DNA of 64,000 bases from DATJPR01 sp963843525 (GTDB taxonomy: Bacteria; Bacteroidota; Ignavibacteria; UBA10030; UBA6906): the NCBI GenBank assembly GCA_963843525.1, contig CAWJKM010000005.1, positions 496,001-560,000 of the forward strand, written 5' to 3'. Positions 35,501 to 44,700 of this stretch are shown piece after piece. The first letter of the stretch is position 1; every line of letters starts with the position of its first letter. The position numbers and the translations under genes were made by a program. Under the pieces are notes generated by a model. The model was not told the origin of the DNA. It made no database searches and saw nothing but the letters and a program-made list of their open reading frames with translations.

Positions 35501-35773
35501 GTCGAAATTACCATAGCGATCGGACGCAAAGGCGATGGTTTTCCCGTCGTGGCTCCATACCGGCGCGAACTCGTACGAGTCACTGAGCGTAAGAGGGACG
35601 GCGGTGCCACCGGCGGCTGGAACGGAGTAGATATCTCCCTTGTATTCGAAGAGGATTTTCTGACCGTCGGGCGAAATCGCCGGGTACCGCAGCCAGAGCG
35701 GATTGTCCTGACCGAATGCAGCTGAAGCCAGGAGGAAGATGAAAACGGCTGCAGGGAACACTCTCAGGTTCAT
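32513..35773 (-). CDS. Exported tricorn-like S41 peptidase
   Basis: 1086 residues. Signal peptide 1-21 (ending AAFGQ). Residues about 25-560 are beta-propeller repeats with recurring SPDGQK/SHDGKT/SPDGKE motifs (PD40/TolB type). A Lys/Glu-rich linker (EKAEKEKKEAEAKAKG) near 575-600 is predicted coiled coil. A core C1 domain, then PDZ (about 770-860) and the S41 protease domain follow: VIDTRFNGGGNIHE and GESDYSDAHLFP, where Ser of YSDA (about residue 990) is the nucleophile. It is expected to degrade peptides in the periplasm. Tricorn homologues are common in Bacteroidota. Length is normal. Confidence 0.94.
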   Translation of the reverse strand: MNLRVFPAAVFIFLLASAAFGQDNPLWLRYPAISPDGQKILFEYKGDIYSVPAAGGTAVPLTLSDSYEFAPVWSHDGKTIAFASDRYGNFDVFVMPSTGGEAKRLTFHSAREIPSSFTADDKAVLFSSYRQELATNVQFPIGLMTQLYSAPVAGGRVSLVLPVPALDATLNSAGDKLIYHDIKGYESDWRKHHTSSVTRDVWVYDFKTKKYTQLTHFVGEDRNPVFDSNNNDFYYLSEQNGSFNVFKSSLSDPTKSTALTHFSKNPVRFLTHTTNNALCFGYDGELYTMQPGSEPRKVSVRIDVDGRNTLDKIVPVNEGFTEAKLSPNGKEFAYVFRGEIFVTSMEGGITKRITNTPWQERSVSFSPDGRSLVYAAEKDNNWNIYRASITRKEEPYFYASTVLKEEPVVATSAEEYQPSFSPDGKEVAYLENRVVLKVINLDSKATRTIMPADKNYSYADGDQYYQWSPDGKWFLVQFGYPERIFTPEVGLVSSDGKGEIHNLTLSGYDNYQPKWVMDGKMMVWASDREGSREQGGNLLSGDVYGMFFTKAAFDRFNLTKEELALVKEQEEKAEKEKKEAEAKAKGEKKGKDTTTAAKDTAKKEVVIDWTNLTERKARLTTHTSQVNDWVLSKDGEKLFYLTVFDKGNDLWVTELRTKETKLFAKLGATHASMELSPDGKFIFVLADGKVTKVETENGKSEPVKAGGEMMLKGADERAYIFDHAWRQFKEKFYVENLQGVDWDYYYKDYKKFLPSINNDYDFSEMLSEMLGEVNASHTGCYYRAERPNTDQTAELGLLYDFNAPGDGITIAEVVEGGPLDKASSKIRAGNILEKIDGTPLTSAVDFYELLNRKVGKLTLLSIYDPSAGTRWEESVKPIAGGQEGELLYKRWVKNRREEVDKLSGGKIGYVHVRSMNDASMRTVFEELLGRNVGKQAVIVDTRFNGGGNIHEQLSDFLSGKKYFDIIPHGQYVGSEPYEKWTKPSIVLIGESDYSDAHLFPVEYKLKGIGKTLGMPVPGTGTFVWWERQIDPALTFGIPMGGWRTPDGKFCENNQLEPDIKVRNEPEIMTAGRDQQIEAAVKELLKK

Positions 35774-35897
35774 GATAACGTCTCCCTTGTATGGTTGTTA
35801 TTCCCGACGCTTCTTCTGACGCTTGTCGTAGTCTTTGACCCGGCGTCCGACCAGTAACATCTTTATACGTGATGGAGCCTCTGTTGTTACCAAATAC

Positions 35898-36024
35898 ATG
35901 GTTGCCTAGGCTGCCATGTTTTTTCGGTCGGGTGTTCGCTTGAGGTTTAGGTCACCTTCAGTAAATAGCAGATAATCGAGGGCTTGTGGTGGAGAAAAGA
36001 AAATTATGGCAGCCTAGGCAACCA
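35898..36024. repeat. 127-bp segment bounded by 19-bp inverted repeats
   Basis: ATGGTTGCCTAGGCTGCCAT (35898-35917) and its inverted copy ATGGCAGCCTAGGCAACCA (36006-36024) face each other across 88 bp with no ORF. Each copy is itself nearly palindromic around GCCTAGGC and is followed on the plus strand by a T-run and a CGG-GGG-rich stretch, so part of the flank is duplicated as well. The right copy contains the aguA stop codon. It may be a small non-autonomous mobile element or a pair of protein-binding sites. Confidence 0.7.
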
Positions 36025-37090
36025 CTTTTTTTCGGGCGGGTTGCTCGTGCGTCAGACAGTGCAGCGTCCCCAGCCCCCACACAAGATCCACCGCATGAAT
36101 CCCGACAACGGGCCGGTCGGTGAAAAGCTCTGCAAGGATTCCCAGTGCGATCCGGTCGTTCGGGTCGTTGAAGGTGGGAACAAGAACGGCGGCGTTTGCA
36201 ATGTAAAAGTTCGCGTAGCTTGCGGGAAGACGCATCCCGTCGAAAATGACCGGCGCCGGCATCGGGAGATCGATAACCTCCGGCTTGCTGCCGTCCTCCA
36301 GCCGGGCATCGCTGAGCCGCTCCCGGTTCTCACATAACACGCGATGATTCGGATCTCGTTCGTTCGGCTCCCGACAGAGCACGACTGTCGATGCGTTCAC
36401 GAACCGGCAAAGATCGTCCACGTGCCCGTGCGTGTCGTCTCCCGCAATCCCCTTCCCGAGCCAGAGAACATTCGAAATTCCCAGCCATTCACTGAACACG
36501 TTTTCCAGGTCCGCCCGCGAAAAGCCCGGGTTGCGCACCTGTGTCGATTGATCGAGAAGACACTCTTCCGTTGTCAACAGAGTGCCCCTGCCGTTTGTGT
36601 CAATCGCACCACCTTCAAGGACAACCGGCTTGCCGTCGAGTGACGGCGAGTAAAGGGGCAACCCGAGAGCCTTCGCAACACGCCTGTGGGTCTTGACATC
36701 GTTTGTCCAGTTTGGATACTTTGCCCACCCGTTGAATCGGAAGTCTATCACCGCCGGATCATGGCGATCGTTCCCCGTCATGACGAACATCGGCCCGGAA
36801 TCCCGCGTCCACCCCCGGTCGGTCCGGAAGGAAAAGAACTCCACTTTCCCGAGATCGACACCGGTTCTCTTCAAACAACGTTCTGCCGAAGCCCGATGCT
36901 TCCGGTCGGCAACAATGATGCGGGCGGCCTCGCCGTCAACAAGCTTCTTTACAATCTCTGCGTACACCCAGGGGATCGGGGCGAACCTGCCCGGCCAGTC
37001 GGTTTTGTTCAACGGCCAGCCGAGCCATGTCGCTTCATGAGGCTCCCACTCCGCTGCATGACGGAAGCCGATATTCGCCGGCGCCTTCAT
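36014..37090 (-). CDS. aguA: Agmatine deiminase
   Basis: 358 residues of the peptidyl-arginine-deiminase-like fold. Catalytic motifs: GWTRDSGPMF, EGGAIDTNGRG, GDDTHGHVDD (Asp/His) and TLHCLTHEQP (nucleophile Cys345). It hydrolyses agmatine to N-carbamoylputrescine and ammonia. It overlaps aguB by four bases, giving the two steps from agmatine to putrescine in one transcript. The stop codon lies inside the inverted repeat at 36006-36024; the normal C-terminus (HCLT-QP) is present, so any insertion only changed the last few residues. Confidence 0.96.
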   Translation of the reverse strand: MKAPANIGFRHAAEWEPHEATWLGWPLNKTDWPGRFAPIPWVYAEIVKKLVDGEAARIIVADRKHRASAERCLKRTGVDLGKVEFFSFRTDRGWTRDSGPMFVMTGNDRHDPAVIDFRFNGWAKYPNWTNDVKTHRRVAKALGLPLYSPSLDGKPVVLEGGAIDTNGRGTLLTTEECLLDQSTQVRNPGFSRADLENVFSEWLGISNVLWLGKGIAGDDTHGHVDDLCRFVNASTVVLCREPNERDPNHRVLCENRERLSDARLEDGSKPEVIDLPMPAPVIFDGMRLPASYANFYIANAAVLVPTFNDPNDRIALGILAELFTDRPVVGIHAVDLVWGLGTLHCLTHEQPARKKVVA

Positions 37091-37992
37091 TGCTTGCGGT
37101 CTCCGTCCAGATATCGCTCGGTGATCGGAAGATACGCATCAATTCTCCGGTCACGCAGGAAGGGCCAGTTTCTCCGGATCTCTTCAAGATGCGCGAGATC
37201 GATCTCGCCGACAAGAATCTCCTCCCTGTCGGACGAAGCCTCCGCGACAATCACACCCTGCGGGTCACACAGGAACGAGGATCCCCAGAATTCTATGCCG
37301 GGTCCGCCGTGCTCCGGAATTTCGTGTCCGACTCGATTGACGGCCGCGACATAGATTCCGTTCGACACCGCATGCCCGCGCTGGACCGTCCGCCACGCCT
37401 CCCGTTGTGTTGTCCCGTATTGCTCTTTTTCGTGAGGATGCCAGCCGATCGCCGTGGGATAGAACAACACCGACGCGCCCTGGAGGGCAGTCAGTCGGGC
37501 TCCCTCGGGGAACCACTGATCCCAGCAGATGAGGGTGCCGATCCTGCCTGCGGCGACGTCGAAAGCCTTGAATCCCAGGTCGCCGGGAGTAAAATAGAAC
37601 TTTTCATAGTAGGCCGGATCGTCAGGGATGTGCATCTTCCGGTATATCCCGACCACTTCTCCCGTTTTATCGAGGACGGCGAGCGAGTTGTGGTACATGC
37701 CCGCACCGCGACGTTCGAAAAGGGGGACAATCACCGCAACGCCCTCTTTCTTCGCGACCCGGGCAAGGGCATCCGTTGTGGGTCCGGGAAGAGGCTCCGC
37801 GAGCGAGAAATTCGCTATGTCTTCCACCTGACAGAAATACGGGGTCTTGAAGAGCTCGGGAAGACAGACGACGTCGGCGCCTTTGTGTGCCGCATCGGCC
37901 ACAAGCCGGCCCGCACGGGCAAGATTTTCTTCGGCCGATCGACCGACCGCCATCTGCACAAGGCCGACGCGAAATGAGGACTGGAGGGGCAC
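37087..37992 (-). CDS. aguB: N-carbamoylputrescine amidase
   Basis: 301 residues from GTG 37992, chosen because AGGAG lies seven bases upstream and the length then matches the family; the frame is open to 38067. Nitrilase-fold Glu-Lys-Cys triad: Glu in VCLPELF, Lys in YRKMHIPDDP, Cys156 in LICWDQWFPE. It converts N-carbamoylputrescine to putrescine, CO2 and ammonia. First gene of the aguB-aguA operon (4-base overlap). No arginine decarboxylase gene is in the window. Confidence 0.96.
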   Translation of the reverse strand: MPLQSSFRVGLVQMAVGRSAEENLARAGRLVADAAHKGADVVCLPELFKTPYFCQVEDIANFSLAEPLPGPTTDALARVAKKEGVAVIVPLFERRGAGMYHNSLAVLDKTGEVVGIYRKMHIPDDPAYYEKFYFTPGDLGFKAFDVAAGRIGTLICWDQWFPEGARLTALQGASVLFYPTAIGWHPHEKEQYGTTQREAWRTVQRGHAVSNGIYVAAVNRVGHEIPEHGGPGIEFWGSSFLCDPQGVIVAEASSDREEILVGEIDLAHLEEIRRNWPFLRDRRIDAYLPITERYLDGDRKQ

Positions 37993-38142
37993 TGCGTTCT
38001 CCTGAGGATGGCTGGACGAAAGCCCTGCTAGCGTGTCAATTATAACCCAATTCCCGCTCTCTTTCAACGTATCTCTTCCTTGCTTATCCCATTCATTTCC
38101 GCTATGTTCGGGTAATTCATTCCCTCCCCCCTTCTATCCATC

Positions 38143-38676
38143 ATGCTCCAGGTCGACGACCGGGTCCTTCATATCCACCGTGCGCGGATCGTTTACATCG
38201 CGCTCCTGAGCGGGACACTCCTGTGGTGCAGCGCCATTGTGGCGGCGCCGCTCCTCGTAAACAGTCCCTGGTCGCACACGGCCGATTTTCTCTACCGGTT
38301 CTTTCATCCGATTTGCAATCAACTCGACAGTCACAGCTTTCACATCGACGGCGAAAAGACCGCTGTATGTATGCGCTGCTCGTCGATTTATTTTTCCTTT
38401 CTCCTCGGCCTGCTCATGTACCCGCTCCTCCGCCCGATCGGTCAACGCATCGGCCTCTCGCGCGCATGGCTGTTTGTTGCTGTTGCACCCATGACCCTGG
38501 ACGCGATGCTCTCTCTCTTCGGGATTCACGAGAGCACATCGCTCAGCCGGATTCTCACGGGATCACTGTTTGGCGTGATCGCTGTCTTTATCGTCGTTCC
38601 CATCATCGTGGACGCGATCTCGGAGTTGCGGACACGACCTCGCGTTCAACCATTTCCCACCACAACGAAGGACTGA
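38143..38676 (+). CDS. DUF2085 membrane protein
   Basis: 177 residues with four hydrophobic segments. The DUF2085 signature is clear: FFHPICNQLDSHSFHIDGEKTAVCMRCSSIYFSFLLG, with Cys, His and CxxC that look suited to bind a metal or heme. Function unknown. GTG/TTG alternatives exist; ATG 38143 is used. It is followed by 3 nt and then another membrane protein gene, so the two are probably co-transcribed. Confidence 0.85.
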   Translation: MLQVDDRVLHIHRARIVYIALLSGTLLWCSAIVAAPLLVNSPWSHTADFLYRFFHPICNQLDSHSFHIDGEKTAVCMRCSSIYFSFLLGLLMYPLLRPIGQRIGLSRAWLFVAVAPMTLDAMLSLFGIHESTSLSRILTGSLFGVIAVFIVVPIIVDAISELRTRPRVQPFPTTTKD

Positions 38677-38679
38677 ACG

Positions 38680-39216
38680 ATGCAACCGAAACCCAGTGTG
38701 CTAATGCCGGCGCTGTATGGAGGGATTATCATCGCCGTGATCTCGGCGGTTCCCGGTCTGAACCTGCTGAACTGTCTCTGCTGTGCCGGGGTGATGCTTG
38801 GCGGTGCAATGGCGGTGTTTTTCTATAAGAAAGACCTCACGGAAGGACATCCACCGCTTACGAGCGGCGATGCCCTCCAGCTTGGGGCCCTTGCCGGCGT
38901 ATTCGGGGCGATCCTCGCTTCCGCGATCAGCGCCGCCATCCTTGCAGCATTCGGCGATGTGAGCCGCCATCTTATTATGTCCTTCATGGACCAGTATCGC
39001 AACGACATTCCGCCGGAAGCGTTCGAACAAATGGAGCGGAGTATGGCGATGGGCGGAGGAATCTGGGCGATTACACTGGTCACTTCATTAATCGTCGACA
39101 CGATCTTCGGATTACTCGGAGGCCTTATCGGCTACGCGATCTGGAAACCGAAACCCGGAGCAATGCCCCCGCCATCGTACATGCCGCCGGCGAATCCACC
39201 TGCACAACTACCGTAA
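38680..39216 (+). CDS. Small membrane protein of unknown function
   Basis: 178 residues. Four hydrophobic segments (about 8-28, 32-48, 68-90, 125-150) and a Pro-rich cytoplasmic tail (PPPSYMPPANPPAQLP). The second segment contains a CLCCAG cysteine cluster. General layout resembles DUF4199/YIP-like small membrane proteins, but no specific family is claimed. Three nt after the DUF2085 gene. Confidence 0.8.
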   Translation: MQPKPSVLMPALYGGIIIAVISAVPGLNLLNCLCCAGVMLGGAMAVFFYKKDLTEGHPPLTSGDALQLGALAGVFGAILASAISAAILAAFGDVSRHLIMSFMDQYRNDIPPEAFEQMERSMAMGGGIWAITLVTSLIVDTIFGLLGGLIGYAIWKPKPGAMPPPSYMPPANPPAQLP

Positions 39217-39254
39217 GGCCGGGGAGGATGTCGTTGCGCTACTGCTATCAAACA

Positions 39255-39282
39255 AAACGGCGAGCATCGTTGCTCGCCGTTT
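39255..39282. terminator. Bidirectional terminator
   Basis: Twelve-bp stem AAACGGCGAGCA/TGCTCGCCGTTT with TCGT loop, 38 nt after the membrane protein stop and 58 nt before the leftward cytochrome gene's stop. A-run on the left and T-run on the right suit both directions. Confidence 0.85.
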
Positions 39283-39340
39283 GTCTGTCCTTCCCCCCGA
39301 TCACCGTCACACAGAGTCCATGTCCGCCGATGGAGCGCGC

Positions 39341-39748
39341 TTAATTGTCGTTTGCCCCCTGGTTGATCCAGTCTTTGATCAGCTGGATTTTCGTTGCGTC
39401 GAGATAGGGCCCCCCCTGCGGCATCCGGACTCCAAAAGGTGGATTGGGGGAGATCTTCTTCACAATATTGCTCGCATCCGCATTGCCGGGAACGATCACC
39501 GGTCCGTGAAGGCCCCCAGTGGTCATCCCTGCCACTGTCCCTACAGTCAACCCCGCCGTTCCGCCATGACAACTTGTGCATCCATAATTATCGAGGATCG
39601 GGAGAATGTCATTCTTGAACGATACAGTGTCCACAGGACGTGGTTCAGGAGGTGGAGCCGGTGCAAAGGGATCGGTACCCATATCGCGGCATGCCGCGAG
39701 GGTGAGTGAAGCAACGAGGATCAGACTCCCGGAGACGAACGAACGCAT
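39341..39748 (-). CDS. Cytochrome-c-like lipoprotein
   Basis: 135 residues from ATG 39748; the 20 codons before it are not supported. Lipobox LTLAACRD (Cys20). A Pro-rich linker (FAPAPPPEPRP) leads to a small c-type heme domain with CTSCHGG and a later Met (RMPQGGPYLD) as likely sixth ligand, ending in the helix LIKDWINQGA typical of planctomycete-type/PSCyt1 domains. It should be anchored on the periplasmic or outer face and carry electrons. 62 nt after the CHRD gene, possibly in the same transcript. Confidence 0.87.
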   Translation of the reverse strand: MRSFVSGSLILVASLTLAACRDMGTDPFAPAPPPEPRPVDTVSFKNDILPILDNYGCTSCHGGTAGLTVGTVAGMTTGGLHGPVIVPGNADASNIVKKISPNPPFGVRMPQGGPYLDATKIQLIKDWINQGANDN

Positions 39749-39809
39749 GCAGAAGGACTCTCCCTGTAAAATGGGGAACGTGCGGGGCACGTCCCCCTGG
39801 ATTGGCATC

Positions 39810-41600
39810 TCACTTCAATAAAAGCATCCTGCGCGTCAGTTGCTGGCCTCCGTTCGTCGACAGGCGGTAGAAATACACGCCTGAGGCTAACGAGCCGGCA
39901 TTGAAGGTGGTCCGATAGACACCGGCAGCACGGGCATCATCGACAAGAGTCGCGACCTGTTGACCGATCACGTTGAAGACCTTCAGTGTCACGCGTGCGG
40001 GAGCAGTAAGAGAGAATTCGATCACCGTACTCGGGTTGAACGGATTGGGATAGTTCTGCTCCAGTGAGAAGGCGCGCGGCACAGACGCACCCACCGGGGT
40101 CACAGAGGTAAGCACCGAGGGCTCGAACACCATCTGACCGCGTATCTCTCCGCCGGGATGCGCCTTGGTGTGTACGTTGAAATAGTATGCGCCCTTGACG
40201 AAACCGGAAATGTCTGCGTCGGGATACCCCGTCCATTCGCCGGCCGAAGTGCTGTCCGTGAACGCAACCGGCTCCACAACTCCACCATTCACTCCCGGAG
40301 CCCCAAGATGGAAATGGGCAGCCGTCAGGGTGTCGCTGAGGGCCGCTACCGTCACCTCATACGACAACTTCCGTCCCAGGCTGTCAAGAAGGCCGTATCC
40401 CGTTCCCGTCCCGGGTGAAGTAACACCCGACTCTTGCGAAGCATTGAGTCCTATGATCAATTCAATCGCCGAGGCCGGAACCAGTTGTCCCCGGATCTCG
40501 CCTCCCGGATGGGCGGAGGTATGAAAATTCATGTAGACATCACCCTCGAGGAGCGCCCTCAGGATGCTGTCCGCCGGTGATGACCAAACGCTGCTGGCCG
40601 TGTTGCCCACGGGAGTAAATGGGTGCACCACGGATCCTGCCACGCCGGGAGCGCCCGCATGGAGATGAGAACCTGTTACCGGTCCGGTCAGGCCGGCGAA
40701 GGTCGAGCGGAACGTCAACGACGATCCATCGGCACTGAGAATGGCCCATCCGGTTGCATGACCTGTTTCATTATTCGGCGGGGTTTCCTGCGCACCATTG
40801 AGCCGGATGGCAAACCGCTGTCCGGTCACGGACGCCAGCACGCCGCGGATTTCTCCGCCGGGATGAGCCTTCGTGTGAATGTTGAAGTAGATGTGGTCCC
40901 TGGCGAGAAGACCATAGATGCTGTCGGCGAACCCGGTCCATCCGCCGCTCGATAAGCTGTCAGTGAAAGAAATTGGATGCACGACCCCGCCCGGCACTCC
41001 GACCGCACCCGCATGGAAGTGTGATCCTGTCACTGTGTCGCTCAGCCCCGCAACAGTAATGCGATAGGTAAGTTGGTTCCCCAGGCTGTCGATAAAAGCG
41101 TAGCCTGTCCCCGTGCCCGCGCTTCCCGTAGGCGGGGTTTCCTGGGCCTGATCCGCACTGATGGTGAATCCCATGCCCGGCGCAAGTGTCAGTCTGCCGC
41201 GGATTTCACCACCCGGGAAATTGGAGGAGTGCACATTTGCGTAGAGTTCACCCTTAATGAGGTGCTGGACGATCGTGTCCGGCACATTCGACCATGTCCC
41301 GGAAGCAGTGTTGCCGGAAAAGGAGATGGGAAATACGACGGGTCCTGAAACCCCCGGAACACCGACGTGGAAATGCATTCCGGTCGCCTGGGCAGACAAT
41401 TGGGCGAAGGTCAGTTGATAGGTGAGAGTGGACATATCCGAACTCAGGACGGCCCACAGGGTCCCTTGCGCCGTTGAGGCGTTGGGCGGAGTTTCCTGGG
41501 CGCCATCCATCGCGGCGGTAAAAAGTATCTGTGCTTGAGAGGTGAAGAAGGAACCCACAACGAGAGCTCCCACGAGAAAACCCTGTACCCACCTTTGCAT
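39810..41600 (-). CDS. Secreted protein with four CHRD repeats and a T9SS sorting domain
   Basis: 596 residues. Signal peptide 1-24. Four tandem CHRD domains of about 120-125 residues start at about 28, 150, 265 and 385, each opening with a GAQETPP/QAQETPPTG-type motif (the fourth reads NASQESGVTSPG) and closing with YFNIHTKAHPGGEIRG. The C-terminal 85 residues (FSLEQNYPNPFNPSTVIEFSL ... GVYFYRL) are a type A type-IX-secretion sorting domain. CHRD domains are found in chordin and in bacterial surface proteins of unknown role. Expected location: cell surface or outside. Confidence 0.93.
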   Translation of the reverse strand: MQRWVQGFLVGALVVGSFFTSQAQILFTAAMDGAQETPPNASTAQGTLWAVLSSDMSTLTYQLTFAQLSAQATGMHFHVGVPGVSGPVVFPISFSGNTASGTWSNVPDTIVQHLIKGELYANVHSSNFPGGEIRGRLTLAPGMGFTISADQAQETPPTGSAGTGTGYAFIDSLGNQLTYRITVAGLSDTVTGSHFHAGAVGVPGGVVHPISFTDSLSSGGWTGFADSIYGLLARDHIYFNIHTKAHPGGEIRGVLASVTGQRFAIRLNGAQETPPNNETGHATGWAILSADGSSLTFRSTFAGLTGPVTGSHLHAGAPGVAGSVVHPFTPVGNTASSVWSSPADSILRALLEGDVYMNFHTSAHPGGEIRGQLVPASAIELIIGLNASQESGVTSPGTGTGYGLLDSLGRKLSYEVTVAALSDTLTAAHFHLGAPGVNGGVVEPVAFTDSTSAGEWTGYPDADISGFVKGAYYFNVHTKAHPGGEIRGQMVFEPSVLTSVTPVGASVPRAFSLEQNYPNPFNPSTVIEFSLTAPARVTLKVFNVIGQQVATLVDDARAAGVYRTTFNAGSLASGVYFYRLSTNGGQQLTRRMLLLK

Positions 41601-41732
41601 TGCTCATCTCCTTCCGATCGTAAGTTGTTGTAGACAGAACCTTAACGGTTACGTTCGAAGGAAAGTTGCATGCGGCGCCGGGCAGGTCCATCCCGTTCAT
41701 TCGTCGCCTCCGCCAACCAACGACTCTTCTCC

Positions 41733-44700
41733 TTAGACTCTCTTCAATGAACCCTCCGTCTCCTGCCACAGCCGATCCAGCCAGTGACTCGCGAGCTTCT
41801 CCATGACACTGTTCTGCCGCAATCGTGCATTGAGGTTAGCAAAATCGACTTCATCCATCGGTTGATCCTGATTCACGCAGGTGAAGACAAATTCTTCAAT
41901 GCCGGTGAGAGGGTCGACGTGACGTTGCAGGCACTGTGCGCATACCGCCTTCATCATGCACTGCATGGGGGAATTGATGGAGGCGATCCCAATGTGATCG
42001 GCATGGAGGTAGGGTTTGAGTTCATTGAACCGTGCCTCCTTCACGGCCGCCATCATGCGGTCCGAGCCGATGGCGATCACCCGCGTTGCCCTGTCGAGGG
42101 GGATTGCCACCGGTCCGAGTTCTCCCCGCGCATAGGCCGTCATTGCCTGGAGAATATTTCCGACATACGTCATGTCCCCGGCACGCATTGCGGGAATAGG
42201 GCGGCCGGCATCAACGCTGTACACCACGACATCGGCTGCCGCCTCGATCCATTCACGCTTGAAAAAATCCTCTTCTTTTTTGTACCCGGCAAAATAAATC
42301 ACCTTTCCCCCCTTCCTCCTGAACTCACGGCCAATGGAGAAGAGCACGGCGTTCCCGAGCCCGCCTCCCAGAAGAAGGGCCGTTTCGCCTTCGCCGATTT
42401 CCGTCGGCGTCCCTGTCGGTCCCATGACAACAACATGTTGTCCCGGGTTCAGCGTTGCGCATAGCCGGGAGCTCACTCCCACCTCGAGCGCAATCATCCC
42501 TATCTCGCCGCGGGTGGTATCAACCCACGCGCCGGTCAGGGCAACGCCCTCCATCGTGAAAAGGGTCCCCGCCACGGTTGGACTGTCCGCCTCGTAATTC
42601 TGAAGGCGGTAGAACTGGCCGGGGTGGAATTCGCGTGCAGCCTTCGGGGCGCGCACAATGATCTCCGTGATCGTTGGCGTGAGCCGGTTGACCGTGACCA
42701 CATGCGCGACGAGATCGTCCCTGAGCCGGTTGGCAAATTGGTCCCATTCGTTGTCGGGTGCGGAACCGAGCATTCGTTGCGCCTGGTCTCGTCGTGCCTC
42801 AAGCGATGCGACCACCCGCCGATACCCGTGCTTGGCGGATGCCATCGCTTTGACCACATTTCCTGCATACGCCGGGTGATTGTCGCCGTAAAAAGTGACC
42901 GTCCGACCATCGGCGGAGCGATACGATGTGAAGAACGCCAGGGGATCGCCCGGGGCAGGAATGAGTCTCCCGTTCTCGAATCGGTGTGCCTGAAAGAATT
43001 CATCCCTCTCGTCGAGGGCGAACGTGCCCGAATGCTCCCTCTCGTACATGACATTTGGCACTGTCCCGGCTGCGATTATCGCAGAACGTGCTGGCACCAC
43101 CTGGGTCTGGCCCGTCGATCTCCACTTGCCGTTCGCCACTTCCATCTTCTCAAACACAACGGCCCGCAGCGCGCCCTGTCCGTCAGGAACTGCTTCGACG
43201 GGGCTCATATTCTCGACAATGGCAATCCCTTCCTCCAATGCTTTGAGAATTTCTTCGTGGTTCAAACGGTAAGCCGGAGAATCCAGCATGGACTTGCGGT
43301 AGTAGATCTTCACACCGCCCCATGCGCGGAGAAGCGGAATGAAGTCGGGTTTCTCACCCGCGGCCTTCGCCCGCAGGCGCTCCGATTCGACAGCATCGGC
43401 GTGCGCGAGAAATTCGTCGAGGGCTTCCCGTTCTTCTGCATCGAACAGGGCGCGCGCCTTTTCGCGGCCTTCGCTCGCCTCGAGTTTCCGGAACCGTTCC
43501 TTGATCTTGGTGACCTGCACCGGGTAGTAGGCCATGAGCTCCGTGGCAGTATCGATCGCCGTCAGACCGCCGCCGATCACGACCGCGGGTAACCGCACCT
43601 GTAGATTCGCCATGGATCCTTTCTTCCCGGCGCCGGTGAGCTGGAGCGCCATGAGAAAGTCGCTGGCTTTTCGGATCCCGCGAATCATGTTGTTCTTCAT
43701 CCGGACGAAGGTGGGTTTTCCTGCGCCGGCAGCGATGCAGACGTGATCGAAACCATATTTCCACGCATCCTCGACGGTCAGCGTCCCTCCGAACCGAACC
43801 CCGTCGAACGATGCAAAACGGTTACGGCGGAGAAGATTCAAATGCAGGAGCGTGAGAAAATTCTTGTCCCAACGCACGGTAATCCCGTATTCCGAAACGC
43901 CCCCAAAGCCGGCCAACGGCCGCTCGCTGAGCTTTTTCGTGATTGTCGCGAAGTCCTTGATGGGGACCGGAATCCCATCGGAACCGAACACTTCACGGGA
44001 GAAGGGCTCGATCTTCAATCCGTCGATTCCGACCACTCCAAATCCCTCATTCAAGAGGTAATGTGCCAGGGTATATCCTGCAGGCCCCAGCCCGACAACA
44101 AGAACTTTCATGCCGTTGTAGGGTAATGCGTGGGGTCTTCTGATGTTCAGGGGATTCCATCGTGTCAACAAAGAATAGATTTCAAAACCCCAGGAGACCG
44201 AAAGAACGTCGGTGAGAATGCGCGTTTCAACCTGGGGAATGTTGACTGGATCCTGTTTCTGATAGATACACGCTTTCATGCAGTCGTTGCAAATCCGGTG
44301 TCCCGTCCCGGGCAACATCGGATTATCGATCATGATCAGGGCAAGCGCGCCAAGAACGTCTCCCTTCGCCATGAGTTCATGCGACTCAGAGATCTTCTGA
44401 TCGAGCGGGCATCCCTTCAGCTCAAACCCGAGCGGATTCTTCTTGAAACTGTTCCCCTCCGGAAATCCCTTTGAACAGGAATCCTTCTCCCGCTGGTGGC
44501 AGAAAATGCAATAGTCCACTTCGCTCTCTGCGCGGCGGCGGTCGAACCGTTCGTCCGTAAGATCAAATCCATCTCGTCTCCGGTAATGCTCCTCCGGCCC
44601 GACAAGAGCCTCACCGCCTCCGGCATTTTCCGTGACTGTGGTGACAAGATGGTGGTAATCAATCGATGCCGGCAGTTGAAACATCGCCCACGAGTGGGTG

